In this document: positions 1 to 7,949 of the stretch, piece by piece | Layout: the number at the start of each line of letters is the position of its first letter | Numbering within the stretch: position 1 is the stretch's first letter | DNA from: Peterkaempfera podocarpi | Lineage (GTDB): Bacteria; Actinomycetota; Actinomycetes; Streptomycetales; Streptomycetaceae | Length of the DNA: 64,000 nucleotides | NCBI RefSeq assembly: GCF_042466665.1 | Contig: NZ_CP162102.1 | Span: 5,022,001 to 5,086,000, forward strand | Direction: 5' to 3' | Position numbers and translations under genes: made by a program | The notes under the pieces: generated by a model | The model's input: the letters and a program-made list of their open reading frames with translations, nothing else | Told to the model about the DNA's origin: nothing | Database searches by the model: none

Positions 1-464
1 TGATCCCCGGCCTGGTCAAGGTCGTGGTCAACATGGGTGTCGGCGAGGCTGCCCGTGACAGCAAGCTGATCGAGGGCGCGATCCGCGACCTCACCGCGAT
101 CACCGGTCAGAAGCCGGCCGTGACCAAGGCCCGTAAGTCCATCGCGCAGTTCAAGCTGCGCGAGGGCCAGCCGATCGGCACCCACGTCACCCTCCGCGGT
201 GACCGCATGTGGGAGTTCCTGGACCGTCTGGTGTCGCTGGCGCTGCCGCGTATCCGCGACTTCCGTGGTCTGTCGCCGAAGCAGTTCGACGGCCGTGGCA
301 ACTACACGTTCGGTCTGACCGAGCAGGTCATGTTCCACGAGATCGACCAGGACAAGGTCGACCGTCAGCGGGGCATGGACATCACCGTTGTCACCACCGC
401 CCAGACTGACGACGAGGGCCGGGCGCTGCTGCGCGCCCTCGGCTTCCCGTTCAAGGAGAACTGA
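1..464 (+). CDS. rplE: 50S ribosomal protein L5 (5' end missing)
   Basis: The reading frame is open from base 3 at the left edge and gives the L5 core (VVVNMGVGEA near the start, SIAQFKLREGQPIG, LPRIRDFRGL, and a FKEN end). L5 binds 5S rRNA and helps form the central protuberance of the large subunit. The N-terminal part of about 180 residues lies outside the window, so an internal ATG at 24 should not be taken as the start. The gene ends 2 bases before the GTG of rpsN, the usual spc-operon order L5-S14-S8-L6. Confidence 0.97.
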   Translation, partial: IPGLVKVVVNMGVGEAARDSKLIEGAIRDLTAITGQKPAVTKARKSIAQFKLREGQPIGTHVTLRGDRMWEFLDRLVSLALPRIRDFRGLSPKQFDGRGNYTFGLTEQVMFHEIDQDKVDRQRGMDITVVTTAQTDDEGRALLRALGFPFKEN

Positions 465-466
465 CC

Positions 467-652
467 GTGGCGAAGAAGTCCCTCATCGCGAAGTCGGAGC
501 GCAAGCCGAAGTTCGGCGTTCGCGGCTACACCCGCTGCCAGCGCTGTGGCCGTCCGCACTCCGTGTACCGCAAGTTCGGCCTCTGCCGTGTGTGCCTCCG
601 TGAGATGGCCCACCGCGGCGAGCTGCCGGGCGTGACCAAGAGTTCCTGGTAA
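467..652 (+). CDS. rpsN: 30S ribosomal protein S14, zinc-binding (type Z)
   Basis: A 61-residue protein with two CxxC pairs (C24/C27 and C40/C43), the zinc ribbon of short type Z S14. It binds the 3' domain of 16S rRNA in the small-subunit head. The GTG start follows rplE by two bases, so translation is probably coupled. Streptomycetes also carry a longer zinc-free S14 elsewhere that is induced in zinc starvation; this copy is the zinc form. The ending KSSW is typical. Confidence 0.97.
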   Translation: MAKKSLIAKSERKPKFGVRGYTRCQRCGRPHSVYRKFGLCRVCLREMAHRGELPGVTKSSW

Positions 653-657
653 CACTC

Positions 658-725
658 GGGGACCCGGCCCCACTGCGTTTTGGGGACTCGCCTGCGAGTC
701 CCGTAAGGTAGTGGGGTCGGGCCCC
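658..725 (+). promoter_or_regulatory. branched RNA hairpin between rpsN and rpsH
   Basis: An outer stem pairs 658-674 with 710-725 (12 continuous pairs including one G-U, a one-base bulge, then four more pairs). Inside it a second perfect 8-bp stem pairs 683-690 with 695-702 around a CCTG loop. No run of T follows. It lies in the only long gap (185 bases) between neighbouring spc genes. It could be an RNase site, an attenuator or a ribosomal-protein binding site; the sequence alone does not decide. Confidence 0.6.
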
Positions 726-837
726 TGTTGCCCGGATACGTCTTACTACACCGCAGGTCCCTGCCGCGCCTATCACGCTCCTTTCGGGGCGGGCTGCGCG
801 CTGTCGGAAACCGCGGTGAGAGAGGCCTAAGGCCATC

Positions 838-1245
838 ATGACCATGACCGACCCGATCGCAGACATGCTGACCCGTCTGCGTAACGCGAACTCGGCTTAC
901 CACGACTCCGTGGCCATGCCGGCGAGCAAGATCAAGTCGCACATCGCCGAGATCCTCCAGCAGGAGGGCTACATCTCCGGCTGGAAGGTCGAGGAGCCGC
1001 AGGAGGGCGAGGTCGGCAAGAAGCTGACCATCGAGCTCAAGTTCGGCCCCAACCGTGAGCGCTCGATCGCCGGTATCAAGCGCATCAGCAAGCCGGGCCT
1101 GCGGGTCTACGCAAAGTCCACCAACCTGCCGAAGGTCCTCGGCGGCCTGGGTGTCGCGATCATCTCGACGTCCCAGGGCCTCCTGACCGGCCAGCAGGCC
1201 GCCAAGAAGGGCGTGGGTGGGGAAGTCCTCGCCTACGTCTGGTAA
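838..1245 (+). CDS. rpsH: 30S ribosomal protein S8
   Basis: A 135-residue protein opening MTMTDPIADMLTRLRN, the characteristic actinobacterial S8 start, and ending VGGEVLAYVW with the conserved C-terminal fold (TSQGLLTGQQA). S8 binds helix 21 of 16S rRNA early in small-subunit assembly and in other bacteria represses its own operon. The start at 838 keeps both Met residues. It is preceded by a structured 185-base gap and followed by rplF after 22 bases. Confidence 0.97.
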   Translation: MTMTDPIADMLTRLRNANSAYHDSVAMPASKIKSHIAEILQQEGYISGWKVEEPQEGEVGKKLTIELKFGPNRERSIAGIKRISKPGLRVYAKSTNLPKVLGGLGVAIISTSQGLLTGQQAAKKGVGGEVLAYVW

Positions 1246-1267
1246 TTCGGGAAACGGAGGTATAGCC

Positions 1268-1807
1268 ATGTCGCGAATTGGACGGCTGCCCATCCCGGTT
1301 CCCGCCGGCGTGGACGTCACCATCGATGGCCGGACGGTCTCGGTGAAGGGGCCCAAGGGTTCCCTCTCCCACACCGTCGCCGCGCCGATCGAGATCGGCA
1401 AGGGCGAGGACGGCAACCTTGTCGTCTCGCGTCCGAACGACGAGCGTATGTCGAAGGCCCTGCACGGCCTGAGCCGCACGCTGGTGGCGAACATGATCAC
1501 CGGCGTGACCGCGGGCTACCGCAAGTCGCTCGAGATCAGCGGTGTCGGTTACCGCGTAGCCGCTAAGGGCTCCGCCATGGAGTTCTCCCTGGGTTACAGC
1601 CACCCGATCCTTGTCGAGGCCCCCGAGGGCATCTCCTTCCAGGTCGAGTCGCCCACCAAGTTCCACGTGGACGGCATCGACAAGCAGAAGGTCGGCGAGG
1701 TCGCCGCGAAGATCCGCAAGCTGCGCAAGCCCGACCCCTACAAGGCCAAGGGCGTCAAGTACGCAGGCGAGGTCATCCGCCGCAAGGTCGGAAAGGCTGG
1801 TAAGTAA
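1268..1807 (+). CDS. rplF: 50S ribosomal protein L6
   Basis: A 179-residue protein starting MSRIGRLPIPVPAGV. The signature is near residue 152 (KIRKLRKPDPYKAKGVKYAGE), the region that contacts the GTPase-associated centre of 23S rRNA. The frame is open further upstream to 1217, but the start at 1268 has a good ribosome site (CGGAGG, 7 bases upstream) and fits family length. The next gene, rplR, begins 3 bases after the stop. Confidence 0.97.
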   Translation: MSRIGRLPIPVPAGVDVTIDGRTVSVKGPKGSLSHTVAAPIEIGKGEDGNLVVSRPNDERMSKALHGLSRTLVANMITGVTAGYRKSLEISGVGYRVAAKGSAMEFSLGYSHPILVEAPEGISFQVESPTKFHVDGIDKQKVGEVAAKIRKLRKPDPYKAKGVKYAGEVIRRKVGKAGK

Positions 1808-1810
1808 GCC

Positions 1811-2194
1811 ATGGCAGTCGGTGTGAAGATCGGCAAGGGCAACGCCTACAAGGGTGCCGCCCGCAAGCGCCGTGCCATCCGCGTTCGCAAGCGCGTCGTC
1901 GGCAGCGAGGTGCGTCCGCGCCTCGTCGTGACCCGCTCGAACCGCCACATGGTCGCCCAGGTCATCGACGACGCCCAGGGGCACACCCTGGTGTCGGCGT
2001 CGACCCTCGACGTGTCGATCCGCGGCAACGAGGGCGACAAGTCCGAGCAGGCCAAGAAGGTCGGCGCTCTGGTCGCCGAGCGTGCCAAGGCCGCCGGCAT
2101 CGAGCAGGTCGTCTTCGACCGTGCGGGTAACCGCTACGCCGGCCGCATCGCGGCTCTGGCGGACGCGGCCCGTGAGGCCGGGCTCGACTTCTGA
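1811..2194 (+). CDS. rplR: 50S ribosomal protein L18
   Basis: A 127-residue basic protein with the L18 core (RPRLVVTRSNRHMVAQVIDD, FDRAGNRYAGRIAALADAARE). It binds 5S rRNA together with L5. The ATG at 1811 is 3 bases after the rplF stop. The N-terminal tail is rich in Arg and Lys. A 46-base gap with a GAGAGG ribosome site leads to rpsE. Confidence 0.97.
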   Translation: MAVGVKIGKGNAYKGAARKRRAIRVRKRVVGSEVRPRLVVTRSNRHMVAQVIDDAQGHTLVSASTLDVSIRGNEGDKSEQAKKVGALVAERAKAAGIEQVVFDRAGNRYAGRIAALADAAREAGLDF

Positions 2195-2240
2195 GCCGTT
2201 CGTCGCAAGCTAGCGGACGTAAACGAGAGAGGTAATTCCA

Positions 2241-2852
2241 ATGGCTGGACCCCAGCGCCGCGGTGGCGGCGCCGGTGGCGGCGAGCGGCGTGACCGTAAG
2301 CGGGACGGTCGGGACGGCGGCCAGGCCGTCGAGAAGACCGCCTACGTCGAGCGTGTCGTCGCGATCAACCGCGTCGCCAAGGTTGTCAAGGGTGGTCGTC
2401 GTTTCAGCTTCACCGCGCTCGTCGTGGTGGGCGATGGCGACGGCACCGTCGGTGTCGGCTACGGCAAGGCCAAGGAGGTGCCGGCCGCCATCGCCAAGGG
2501 TGTTGAGGAGGCCAAGAAGCACTTCTTCAAGGTCCCCCGTATCCAGGGCACCATCCCCCACCCGATCCAGGGTGAGAAGGCCGCGGGCGTCGTGCTGCTG
2601 AAGCCGGCTTCCCCCGGTACCGGCGTTATCGCCGGTGGCCCGGTGCGCGCCGTTCTGGAGTGCGCCGGCGTTCACGACATCCTGTCGAAGTCGCTTGGCT
2701 CCGACAATGCGATCAACATCGTGCACGCCACGGTGGAGGCTCTGAAGGGGCTTGTCCGCCCCGAGGAGATCGCCGCCCGCCGCGGCCTGCCGCTTGAGGA
2801 CGTCGCCCCCGCCGCACTGCTGCGGGCGCGCGCTGCGGGGGCGAGTGCCTGA
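2241..2852 (+). CDS. rpsE: 30S ribosomal protein S5
   Basis: A 203-residue S5 with the double-stranded-RNA-binding N domain (YVERVVAINRVAKVVKGG followed by RRFSFTALVVVGDG) and the KSLGSDNAINIVHATVEALK motif of the C domain. S5 contributes to decoding accuracy. The first 35 residues are a Gly/Arg/Asp-rich tail, and the C-terminus has an Ala-rich extension, both usual in actinobacteria. The stop overlaps the rpmD start (TGATG). Confidence 0.97.
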   Translation: MAGPQRRGGGAGGGERRDRKRDGRDGGQAVEKTAYVERVVAINRVAKVVKGGRRFSFTALVVVGDGDGTVGVGYGKAKEVPAAIAKGVEEAKKHFFKVPRIQGTIPHPIQGEKAAGVVLLKPASPGTGVIAGGPVRAVLECAGVHDILSKSLGSDNAINIVHATVEALKGLVRPEEIAARRGLPLEDVAPAALLRARAAGASA

Positions 2853-3034
2853 TGGCTCGCCTGAAGATCACGCAGACCAAGTCCTACATCGGCAGCAAGC
2901 AGAACCACCGCGAGACGCTGCGCTCGCTGGGTCTGAAGCGCATGCACGATGTCGTGGTGAAGGAGGACCGTCCCGAGATCCGCGGGATGGCCCAGACCGT
3001 GCGTCACCTCGTGACGGTCGAGGAGGTGGACTGA
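2852..3034 (+). CDS. rpmD: 50S ribosomal protein L30
   Basis: A 60-residue protein (MARLKITQTKSYIGSKQNHR, then RSLGLKRMHDVVVKEDRPEIRG) matching bacterial L30 in length and motif. It overlaps the rpsE stop by one base and lies one base before the start of rplO, so translation is likely coupled through all three. Confidence 0.96.
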   Translation: MARLKITQTKSYIGSKQNHRETLRSLGLKRMHDVVVKEDRPEIRGMAQTVRHLVTVEEVD

Positions 3035-3035
3035 C

Positions 3036-3488
3036 ATGGGCGACAACCCGATCAAGATCCACAACCTGCGGCCCGCCCCGGGCGCCAAGACCGCCAAGAC
3101 CCGCGTGGGTCGTGGCGAGGGCTCCAAGGGTAAGACCGCTGGTCGTGGTACCAAGGGCACCAAGGCCCGCTACCAGGTTCCGCAGCGCTTCGAGGGTGGG
3201 CAGATGCCCCTCCACATGCGCCTGCCGAAGCTGAAGGGCTTCAAGAACCCCTTCAAGGTCGAGTTCCAGGTGGTCAACCTGGACAAGCTCGCGGCTCTCT
3301 ACCCGCAGGGTGGCGAGGTCACCGTGGCCGACCTGGTCGCCAAGGGTGCGGTTCGCAAGAACCAGCTCGTCAAGGTGCTCGGCACCGGTGAGATCACCGT
3401 GGCGCTGCAGGTGACGGTGGACGCCGTCTCCGGCTCCGCCAAGGAGAAGATCGCCGCCGCCGGTGGCAGCGTCACCGAGCTCATCTGA
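3036..3488 (+). CDS. rplO: 50S ribosomal protein L15
   Basis: A 150-residue protein with the basic Gly-rich N-terminus of L15 (DNPIKIHNLRPAPGAKTAKT, RVGRGEGSKGKTAGRGTKG) and a C-terminal domain ending GGSVTELI. L15 is a late large-subunit assembly protein. It is the last ribosomal gene before secY, and a hairpin follows. Confidence 0.97.
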   Translation: MGDNPIKIHNLRPAPGAKTAKTRVGRGEGSKGKTAGRGTKGTKARYQVPQRFEGGQMPLHMRLPKLKGFKNPFKVEFQVVNLDKLAALYPQGGEVTVADLVAKGAVRKNQLVKVLGTGEITVALQVTVDAVSGSAKEKIAAAGGSVTELI

Positions 3489-3510
3489 GACCTCGGCAGA
3501 CAGCAGATGA

Positions 3511-3544
3511 ACGGGGGCGTCCCTCCCAGGAGGGGCGGCCCCGT
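3511..3544 (+). terminator. hairpin after rplO
   Basis: An inverted repeat with outer arms ACGGGG/CCCCGT and an inner CCCTCC-CA-GGAGGG lies 22 bases after the rplO stop. There is no T run, so it may be a partial terminator or processing site. With the promoter-like sequence downstream it suggests that secY-adk can be transcribed separately. Confidence 0.5.
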
Positions 3545-3610
3545 TCCGTGTGTCGGGCGATATCCCGGCATCTGGAGCGCCACGCGCTTCTTCCGGGTGG
3601 CCACGCACTG

Positions 3611-3639
3611 TTAGAGTCCGTGGAGTCCGCTTGTAGGCT
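3611..3639 (+). promoter_or_regulatory. candidate secY promoter
   Basis: TTAGAG (3611-3616) and TAGGCT (3634-3639) are separated by 17 bases. The -10 is a good match to the principal-sigma consensus of streptomycetes and the -35 is weaker. It lies between the rplO hairpin and the secY GTG at 3724. Inferred from sequence only. Confidence 0.35.
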
Positions 3640-3723
3640 GGCCGCAGACTCTGCCTGAAGGCCACCGGTCCCCAACTTCACCGACCCTTCCGCCGACGAC
3701 GTGCGGGAGGCGCAGGAGGCACC

Positions 3724-5037
3724 GTGCTCAGTGCGTTCGCGCGGGCGTTCAAGACGCCCGACCTGCGCAAGAAGCTGCTGTTCACGCTGGGCATCATGGT
3801 GCTGTTCCGGCTCGGTGCACACATCCCGATCCCGGGCGTCAGCTTCCAGAACGTTCAGTCCTGCATCAACGAGAGCAAGGGCAGCCAGGGCCTCTTCGGC
3901 CTGGTGAACCTGTTCAGCGGCGGTGCACTGCTGCAGCTGACGATCTTTGCGCTGGGCATCATGCCCTACATCACGGCCAGCATCATCCTTCAGCTCCTCA
4001 CCGTGGTGATTCCGCGGCTCGAGGCCCTGAAGAAGGAGGGCCAGGCCGGAACCGCGAAGATCACCCAGTACACCCGTTATCTGACCATCGCGCTGGCCGT
4101 GCTCCAGGGCACCGGCATCGTGGCCACGGCCTCCAGCGGCGCGCTCTTCAGCGGCTGCTCGGTGGGCGACCAGATCGTCCCCGACACCTCGGTCTTCCGG
4201 ATCGCCGTCATGGTGATCACCATGACCGCCGGCACCACCGTGATCATGTGGCTCGGCGAGCTGATCACCGACCGCGGCATCGGCAACGGCATGTCGATCC
4301 TGATCTTCACCTCGATCGCGGCCGGCTTCCCGTCCTCGCTGTGGGCGATCAAGCTCCAGGGCAAGATCGGCGGCGGCTGGGTGGAGTTCCTCAGCGTCAT
4401 CGCGATCGGCCTGATCGTGGTCGCCCTGGTCATCTTCGTGGAGCAGGCCCAGCGCCGGATCCCGGTGCAGTACGCCAAGCGGATGATCGGGCGGCGCGCC
4501 TTCGGCGGCACCTCGACCTACATCCCGCTCAAGGTGAACCAGGCCGGTGTCATCCCGGTCATCTTCGCCTCGTCGCTGCTCTACATCCCGTCGCTGGTGG
4601 TCCAGCTCACCGGTTCGACCTCGGGGTGGGCGGTCTGGGTGAAGGACAACTTCGTCCGCGGTGACCACCCGATCTACATGGCGATCTACTTCGTCCTGAT
4701 CGTCTTCTTCGCCTTCTTCTACGTCGCGATCTCCTTCAACCCCGAGGAAGTCGCCGACAACATGAAGAAGTATGGTGGCTTCATCCCGGGTATCCGGGCC
4801 GGCCGCCCCACGGCGGAGTACCTGAACTACGTCCTTACCAGGATCACCTGGCCGGGTTCCCTCTATCTGGGCGTCATCGCGCTGATCCCGATGATCGCTC
4901 TGGTGGCGTTCAAGGCCAACCAGAACTTCCCGTTCGGCGGCACCAGCATCCTCATCGTCGTTGGCGTCGGCCTCGAAACTGTCAAGCAGATCGAGAGCCA
5001 GCTCCAGCAGCGCAACTACGAAGGGTTCCTCCGCTGA
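3724..5037 (+). CDS. secY: protein translocase subunit SecY
   Basis: A 437-residue polytopic membrane protein with the ten-helix SecY plan. Visible landmarks are the first helix (LLFTLGIMVLFRLGAHIPIPGV), the plug/second-helix area (FSGGALLQLTIFALGIMPYI), helix 5 region (ELITDRGIGNGMSILIF) and the cytosolic loop RRIPVQYAKR. SecY is the protein-conducting channel for Sec secretion. The GTG start is supported by GGAGG about 7 bases upstream. The stop overlaps the adk ATG (TGATG), the common secY-adk-map arrangement. Confidence 0.97.
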   Translation: MLSAFARAFKTPDLRKKLLFTLGIMVLFRLGAHIPIPGVSFQNVQSCINESKGSQGLFGLVNLFSGGALLQLTIFALGIMPYITASIILQLLTVVIPRLEALKKEGQAGTAKITQYTRYLTIALAVLQGTGIVATASSGALFSGCSVGDQIVPDTSVFRIAVMVITMTAGTTVIMWLGELITDRGIGNGMSILIFTSIAAGFPSSLWAIKLQGKIGGGWVEFLSVIAIGLIVVALVIFVEQAQRRIPVQYAKRMIGRRAFGGTSTYIPLKVNQAGVIPVIFASSLLYIPSLVVQLTGSTSGWAVWVKDNFVRGDHPIYMAIYFVLIVFFAFFYVAISFNPEEVADNMKKYGGFIPGIRAGRPTAEYLNYVLTRITWPGSLYLGVIALIPMIALVAFKANQNFPFGGTSILIVVGVGLETVKQIESQLQQRNYEGFLR

Positions 5038-5687
5038 TGCGAATCGTCCTCGTCGGACCTCCCGGGGCCGGTAAGGGAACGCAGGCCCATCTCCTGGCCA
5101 AGACCCTCTCCATCCCGCACATCTCCACCGGAGACCTGTTCCGCGCCAACATCAGCCAGGGCACCCCGCTGGGGCTCGAGGCCAAGGCCTACATGGACGC
5201 GGGCAAGCTGGTGCCGGACGAGATCACCATCGGGATGGCCAAGGACCGGATGTCGCAGCCCGACGCCGCCAAGGGTTTCCTGCTGGACGGCTTCCCGCGC
5301 AACCTCGGCCAGGCCAAGGCCCTGGACGAGATCCTGGCCGACGCCGGGATAGCGCTGGACGGGGTGCTGGACCTCGAGGTCCCCGAGGACGAGGTGGTCC
5401 GGCGCATCGCGGGCCGCCGCCTCTGCCGCAACGACGGCAGCCATGTCTTCCATGTGGACTACAACCCCCCGGCGCAGCCCGGTGTCTGCGACGAGTGCGG
5501 CGGTGAGCTCTACCAGCGCACCGACGACACCGAGGAGAAGGTCCGGGTCCGCCTGGAGGAGTACCACTCCAAGACCGAGCCCATCATCGGGTACTACGCG
5601 GACCAGGGTCTGCTGGTGACCATCCCGGCGCTGGGCAAGGTGTCCGAGGTGACGGAGCGCGCCATCGAGGCGCTCCGCGGCAAGTAG
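5037..5687 (+). CDS. adk: adenylate kinase
   Basis: A 216-residue kinase converting ATP + AMP to 2 ADP. The P-loop GPPGAGKGT is at residues 7-15, followed by an AMP-binding helix (STGDLFRANI) and DGFPRN. The LID (about 127-165) keeps a partial metal-type pattern: one Cys in RRLCRNDGSH and a CDECGG pair, so zinc binding is possible but the four-Cys form is incomplete. It is translationally coupled to secY by a one-base overlap. Confidence 0.96.
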   Translation: MRIVLVGPPGAGKGTQAHLLAKTLSIPHISTGDLFRANISQGTPLGLEAKAYMDAGKLVPDEITIGMAKDRMSQPDAAKGFLLDGFPRNLGQAKALDEILADAGIALDGVLDLEVPEDEVVRRIAGRRLCRNDGSHVFHVDYNPPAQPGVCDECGGELYQRTDDTEEKVRVRLEEYHSKTEPIIGYYADQGLLVTIPALGKVSEVTERAIEALRGK

Positions 5688-5695
5688 CTCACACG

Positions 5696-5737
5696 GCCGG
5701 GCCGTGGCAGTCCCCCAGGGGGCGGCCACGGCCCGGC
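5696..5737 (+). terminator. hairpin terminator after adk
   Basis: A perfect 13-bp stem (5696-5708 with 5725-5737) encloses a loop that itself can fold (CCCCC/GGGGG). It begins 9 bases after the adk stop. T-poor terminators of this kind are usual in high-G+C actinobacteria. Confidence 0.7.
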
Positions 5738-5827
5738 TCATGTGCGGGGTCCCCGAGGCCGTACCGTGGAGGGGATCCATGAAGTCGTGAGGACGAGGAA
5801 CGCGCAGTGCTGGGAAGGCGAGAGCGC

Positions 5828-6661
5828 ATGGTAGAGATCAAGACCCCCGAGCAGATCGCCAAGATGCGTGAGGCCGGGCTGGTCGTCGCCGAGGCGCTCA
5901 AGGCGTGCCGGGAGGCCGCCGTTCCCGGCGCCACCACGGGCGAGCTGGACGCGGTCGCCGCCAAGGTGATCGCCGACCACGGCGCCACCTCGAACTTCCT
6001 GGGCTACCACGGCTTCACCGGCACCATCTGCGCCTCGGTGAACGATGTGGTGGTGCACGGCATCCCCGGCGACCTGGAGCTGCGCTCCGGTGACCTGATC
6101 TCCATCGACTGCGGTGCCATCGTCGACGGCTGGCACGGCGACGCGGCGATCACCGTGCTGGTCGGCGAGGGCCACGGCCAGGAGCTGCACGAGCTCAGCC
6201 GGGTCACCGAGGCCTCCATGTGGGCCGGGATCGCGGCCATGAAGCGCGGCAACCGCCTGCAGGACGTCAGCCGGGCCATCGAGTCCTATGTCCGCCGCCA
6301 GCCGCTGCCGCCCAAGGGGAAGTACGGCATCGTCGAGGACTACGGCGGCCACGGCATCGGGTCGGCCATGCACATGGACCCGCACCTGCTGAACTACGTC
6401 GACCGCGGCCGCGGCCGCGGGGCCAAGCTGGTGCCCGGTCTCTGCCTCGCGATCGAGCCGATGCTCAGCCTGGGCACCCCGCGCACCCATGTGCTCGAGG
6501 ACGAGTGGACGGTGAAGACCAACGACGGCACCTGGGCCTCGCACTGGGAGCACTCGGTGGCGCTGACCGAGGAGGGCCCGCTGGTGCTCACCGCCTTCGA
6601 CGGCGGCCGGGAGAAGCTTGCGGAGCTGGGGATCACCGCCGCGCCGGACCCCCTTGCCTGA
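5828..6661 (+). CDS. map: type I methionine aminopeptidase
   Basis: A 277-residue enzyme that removes the initiator Met from nascent proteins. The five metal ligands of the pita-bread fold are visible in context: SIDCGAIVDGWHGDAA (two Asp), GHGIGSAMH (His), AIEPM (Glu) and the final SVALTEEGP (Glu). I chose ATG 5828 (MVEIKTPEQIAKMREAGL), which has GGAAGG just upstream; an in-frame GTG at 5807 would add 7 residues. It lies between secY-adk and infA, as in other actinobacteria. Confidence 0.95.
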   Translation: MVEIKTPEQIAKMREAGLVVAEALKACREAAVPGATTGELDAVAAKVIADHGATSNFLGYHGFTGTICASVNDVVVHGIPGDLELRSGDLISIDCGAIVDGWHGDAAITVLVGEGHGQELHELSRVTEASMWAGIAAMKRGNRLQDVSRAIESYVRRQPLPPKGKYGIVEDYGGHGIGSAMHMDPHLLNYVDRGRGRGAKLVPGLCLAIEPMLSLGTPRTHVLEDEWTVKTNDGTWASHWEHSVALTEEGPLVLTAFDGGREKLAELGITAAPDPLA

Positions 6662-6691
6662 GCCGGTTTCGCGTTTGATTGGGCACTGAAG

Positions 6692-6697
6692 TAGACT
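6692..6697 (+). promoter_or_regulatory. candidate -10 element before infA
   Basis: TAGACT is a perfect streptomycete principal-sigma -10 hexamer, 90 bases upstream of infA. I do not find a convincing -35 at 17-19 bases; TTGATT at 6675-6680 is too close (11 bases). Treat as a likely but unproven start of the infA-rpmJ-rpsM-rpsK transcript. Confidence 0.4.
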
Positions 6698-6787
6698 GAC
6701 GCGTCGGCTCATTCCTGACTTCGGCACGTCCGTGCCCGGGTTGAGGCGATCAAGGTAGTCGAGCCCGGAAGGCGATCAGCGAACCTT

Positions 6788-7009
6788 ATGCCCAAGAAGC
6801 AAGGGGCCATCGAGATCGAGGGCACCGTCATCGAGTCTCTGCCGAACGCCATGTTCAAGGTGGAGCTCCAGAACGGGCACAAGGTCCTCGCGCACATCAG
6901 TGGAAAGATGCGGATGCACTACATCCGGATCCTCCCGGACGACCGTGTCGTCGTCGAGCTCAGCCCGTACGACCTCACCCGCGGTCGCATCGTCTACCGC
7001 TACAAGTAG
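6788..7009 (+). CDS. infA: translation initiation factor IF-1
   Basis: A 73-residue single S1-like OB-fold domain (KKQGAIEIEGTVIESLPNAM, FKVELQNGHKVLAHISGKMR, VELSPYDLTRGRIVYRYK). IF-1 occupies the ribosomal A site during initiation. Length and sequence match bacterial IF-1 throughout. It begins the alpha-operon segment and is followed by a 205-base structured gap and rpmJ. Confidence 0.97.
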   Translation: MPKKQGAIEIEGTVIESLPNAMFKVELQNGHKVLAHISGKMRMHYIRILPDDRVVVELSPYDLTRGRIVYRYK

Positions 7010-7214
7010 GACTTCCTGGCCGCCGGGCGGGCGGACAGGTGAAACGCCTGTGGAGTGAAGGCAAGTCCGGGAGCGATCCCGGCGCATCACAGCGAAACAG
7101 GAACCCCTACCGTTCGGGAGGGGCGCCAAAAGTAACACCAGATCTCGCGCCGTGACGGCCGTACCCCAGCGGTACGGCCCTCTCGTGGCGCACGACCCGG
7201 AGAACCTGAATCCC
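7010..7214 (+). promoter_or_regulatory. structured infA-rpmJ leader
   Basis: No coding frame fits here. Several small hairpins are visible: ACAGG/CCTGT near 7035-7051, CCCCTACC/GGGAGGGG near 7105-7125, and the strongest at 7157-7179 (GGCCGTACC, loop CCAGC, GGTACGGCC). These could tune the expression of the ribosomal genes downstream or mark a processing point. No known riboswitch class is recognised. Confidence 0.4.
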
Positions 7215-7328
7215 ATGAAGGTCAAGCCGAGCGTCAAGAAGATCTGCGACAAGTGCAAGGTGATCCGCCGCCACGGCCGGGTCATGGTGATCTGCGAGAA
7301 CCTGCGCCACAAGCAGCGTCAGGGCTGA
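7215..7328 (+). CDS. rpmJ: 50S ribosomal protein L36, zinc form
   Basis: A 37-residue protein, MKVKPSVKKICDKCKVIRRH then GRVMVICENLRHKQRQG. C11, C14, C27 and H32 form the zinc ribbon of the C+ form of L36. Its position between infA and rpsM is the standard one. Confidence 0.95.
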   Translation: MKVKPSVKKICDKCKVIRRHGRVMVICENLRHKQRQG

Positions 7329-7496
7329 TCATCCCCCGACTGCACGGGTCGTAACTCTTCGCGCGACGCGAATTTTCCCACGTGATGCCCGTCCCCGATG
7401 GGGGCGCCACCCCTGGCGGAGGCCAGGGCCCTCCCCGCGAGAGCGGAGAGAGAGCGGTATCGCGCCAAACCTCCGAAGAAACACAGGAGCCAATCC

Positions 7497-7877
7497 ATGG
7501 CACGCCTCGCCGGCGTCGACCTCCCCCGCGAGAAGCGGATTGAGATCGCCCTCACCTACATCTACGGCATCGGTCGTACCCGGGCCCAGCAGTCGCTGGT
7601 CGAGACCGGCGTGAACCCGGACGTGCGCGTCCGCGACATCGCCGAAGAGGACCTCGTCAAGCTGAGCAAGTGGATCGAGGAGAACTACCGGGTCGAGGGT
7701 GACCTCCGCCGTGAGGTCCAGGCCGACATCCGCCGCAAGGTCGAGATCGGCTGCTACGAGGGTCTGCGTCACCGCCGCGGTCTCCCCGTCCACGGCCAGC
7801 GCACCCACACCAACGCCCGTACCCGCAAGGGTCCGCGTCGCGCCATCGCCGGCAAGAAGAAGCCGGGCAAGAAGTAG
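7497..7877 (+). CDS. rpsM: 30S ribosomal protein S13
   Basis: A 126-residue protein with the H2TH core (ALTYIYGIGRTRAQ) and a basic tail (RHRRGLPVHGQRTHTNARTR, ending KKPGKK). S13 sits in the small-subunit head and contacts the P-site tRNA. The start at 7497 (MARLAGVDLPREKRIE) has CAGGAG just upstream; the frame is open back to 7398 but that part is not conserved S13 sequence. Confidence 0.97.
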   Translation: MARLAGVDLPREKRIEIALTYIYGIGRTRAQQSLVETGVNPDVRVRDIAEEDLVKLSKWIEENYRVEGDLRREVQADIRRKVEIGCYEGLRHRRGLPVHGQRTHTNARTRKGPRRAIAGKKKPGKK

Positions 7878-7949
7878 TCCGCCCCCAAACCGGACTTCCC
7901 TCCGGCCCGCGGGTAGCGGACCGACCACCTCATCAGGAGATTCAGACTT

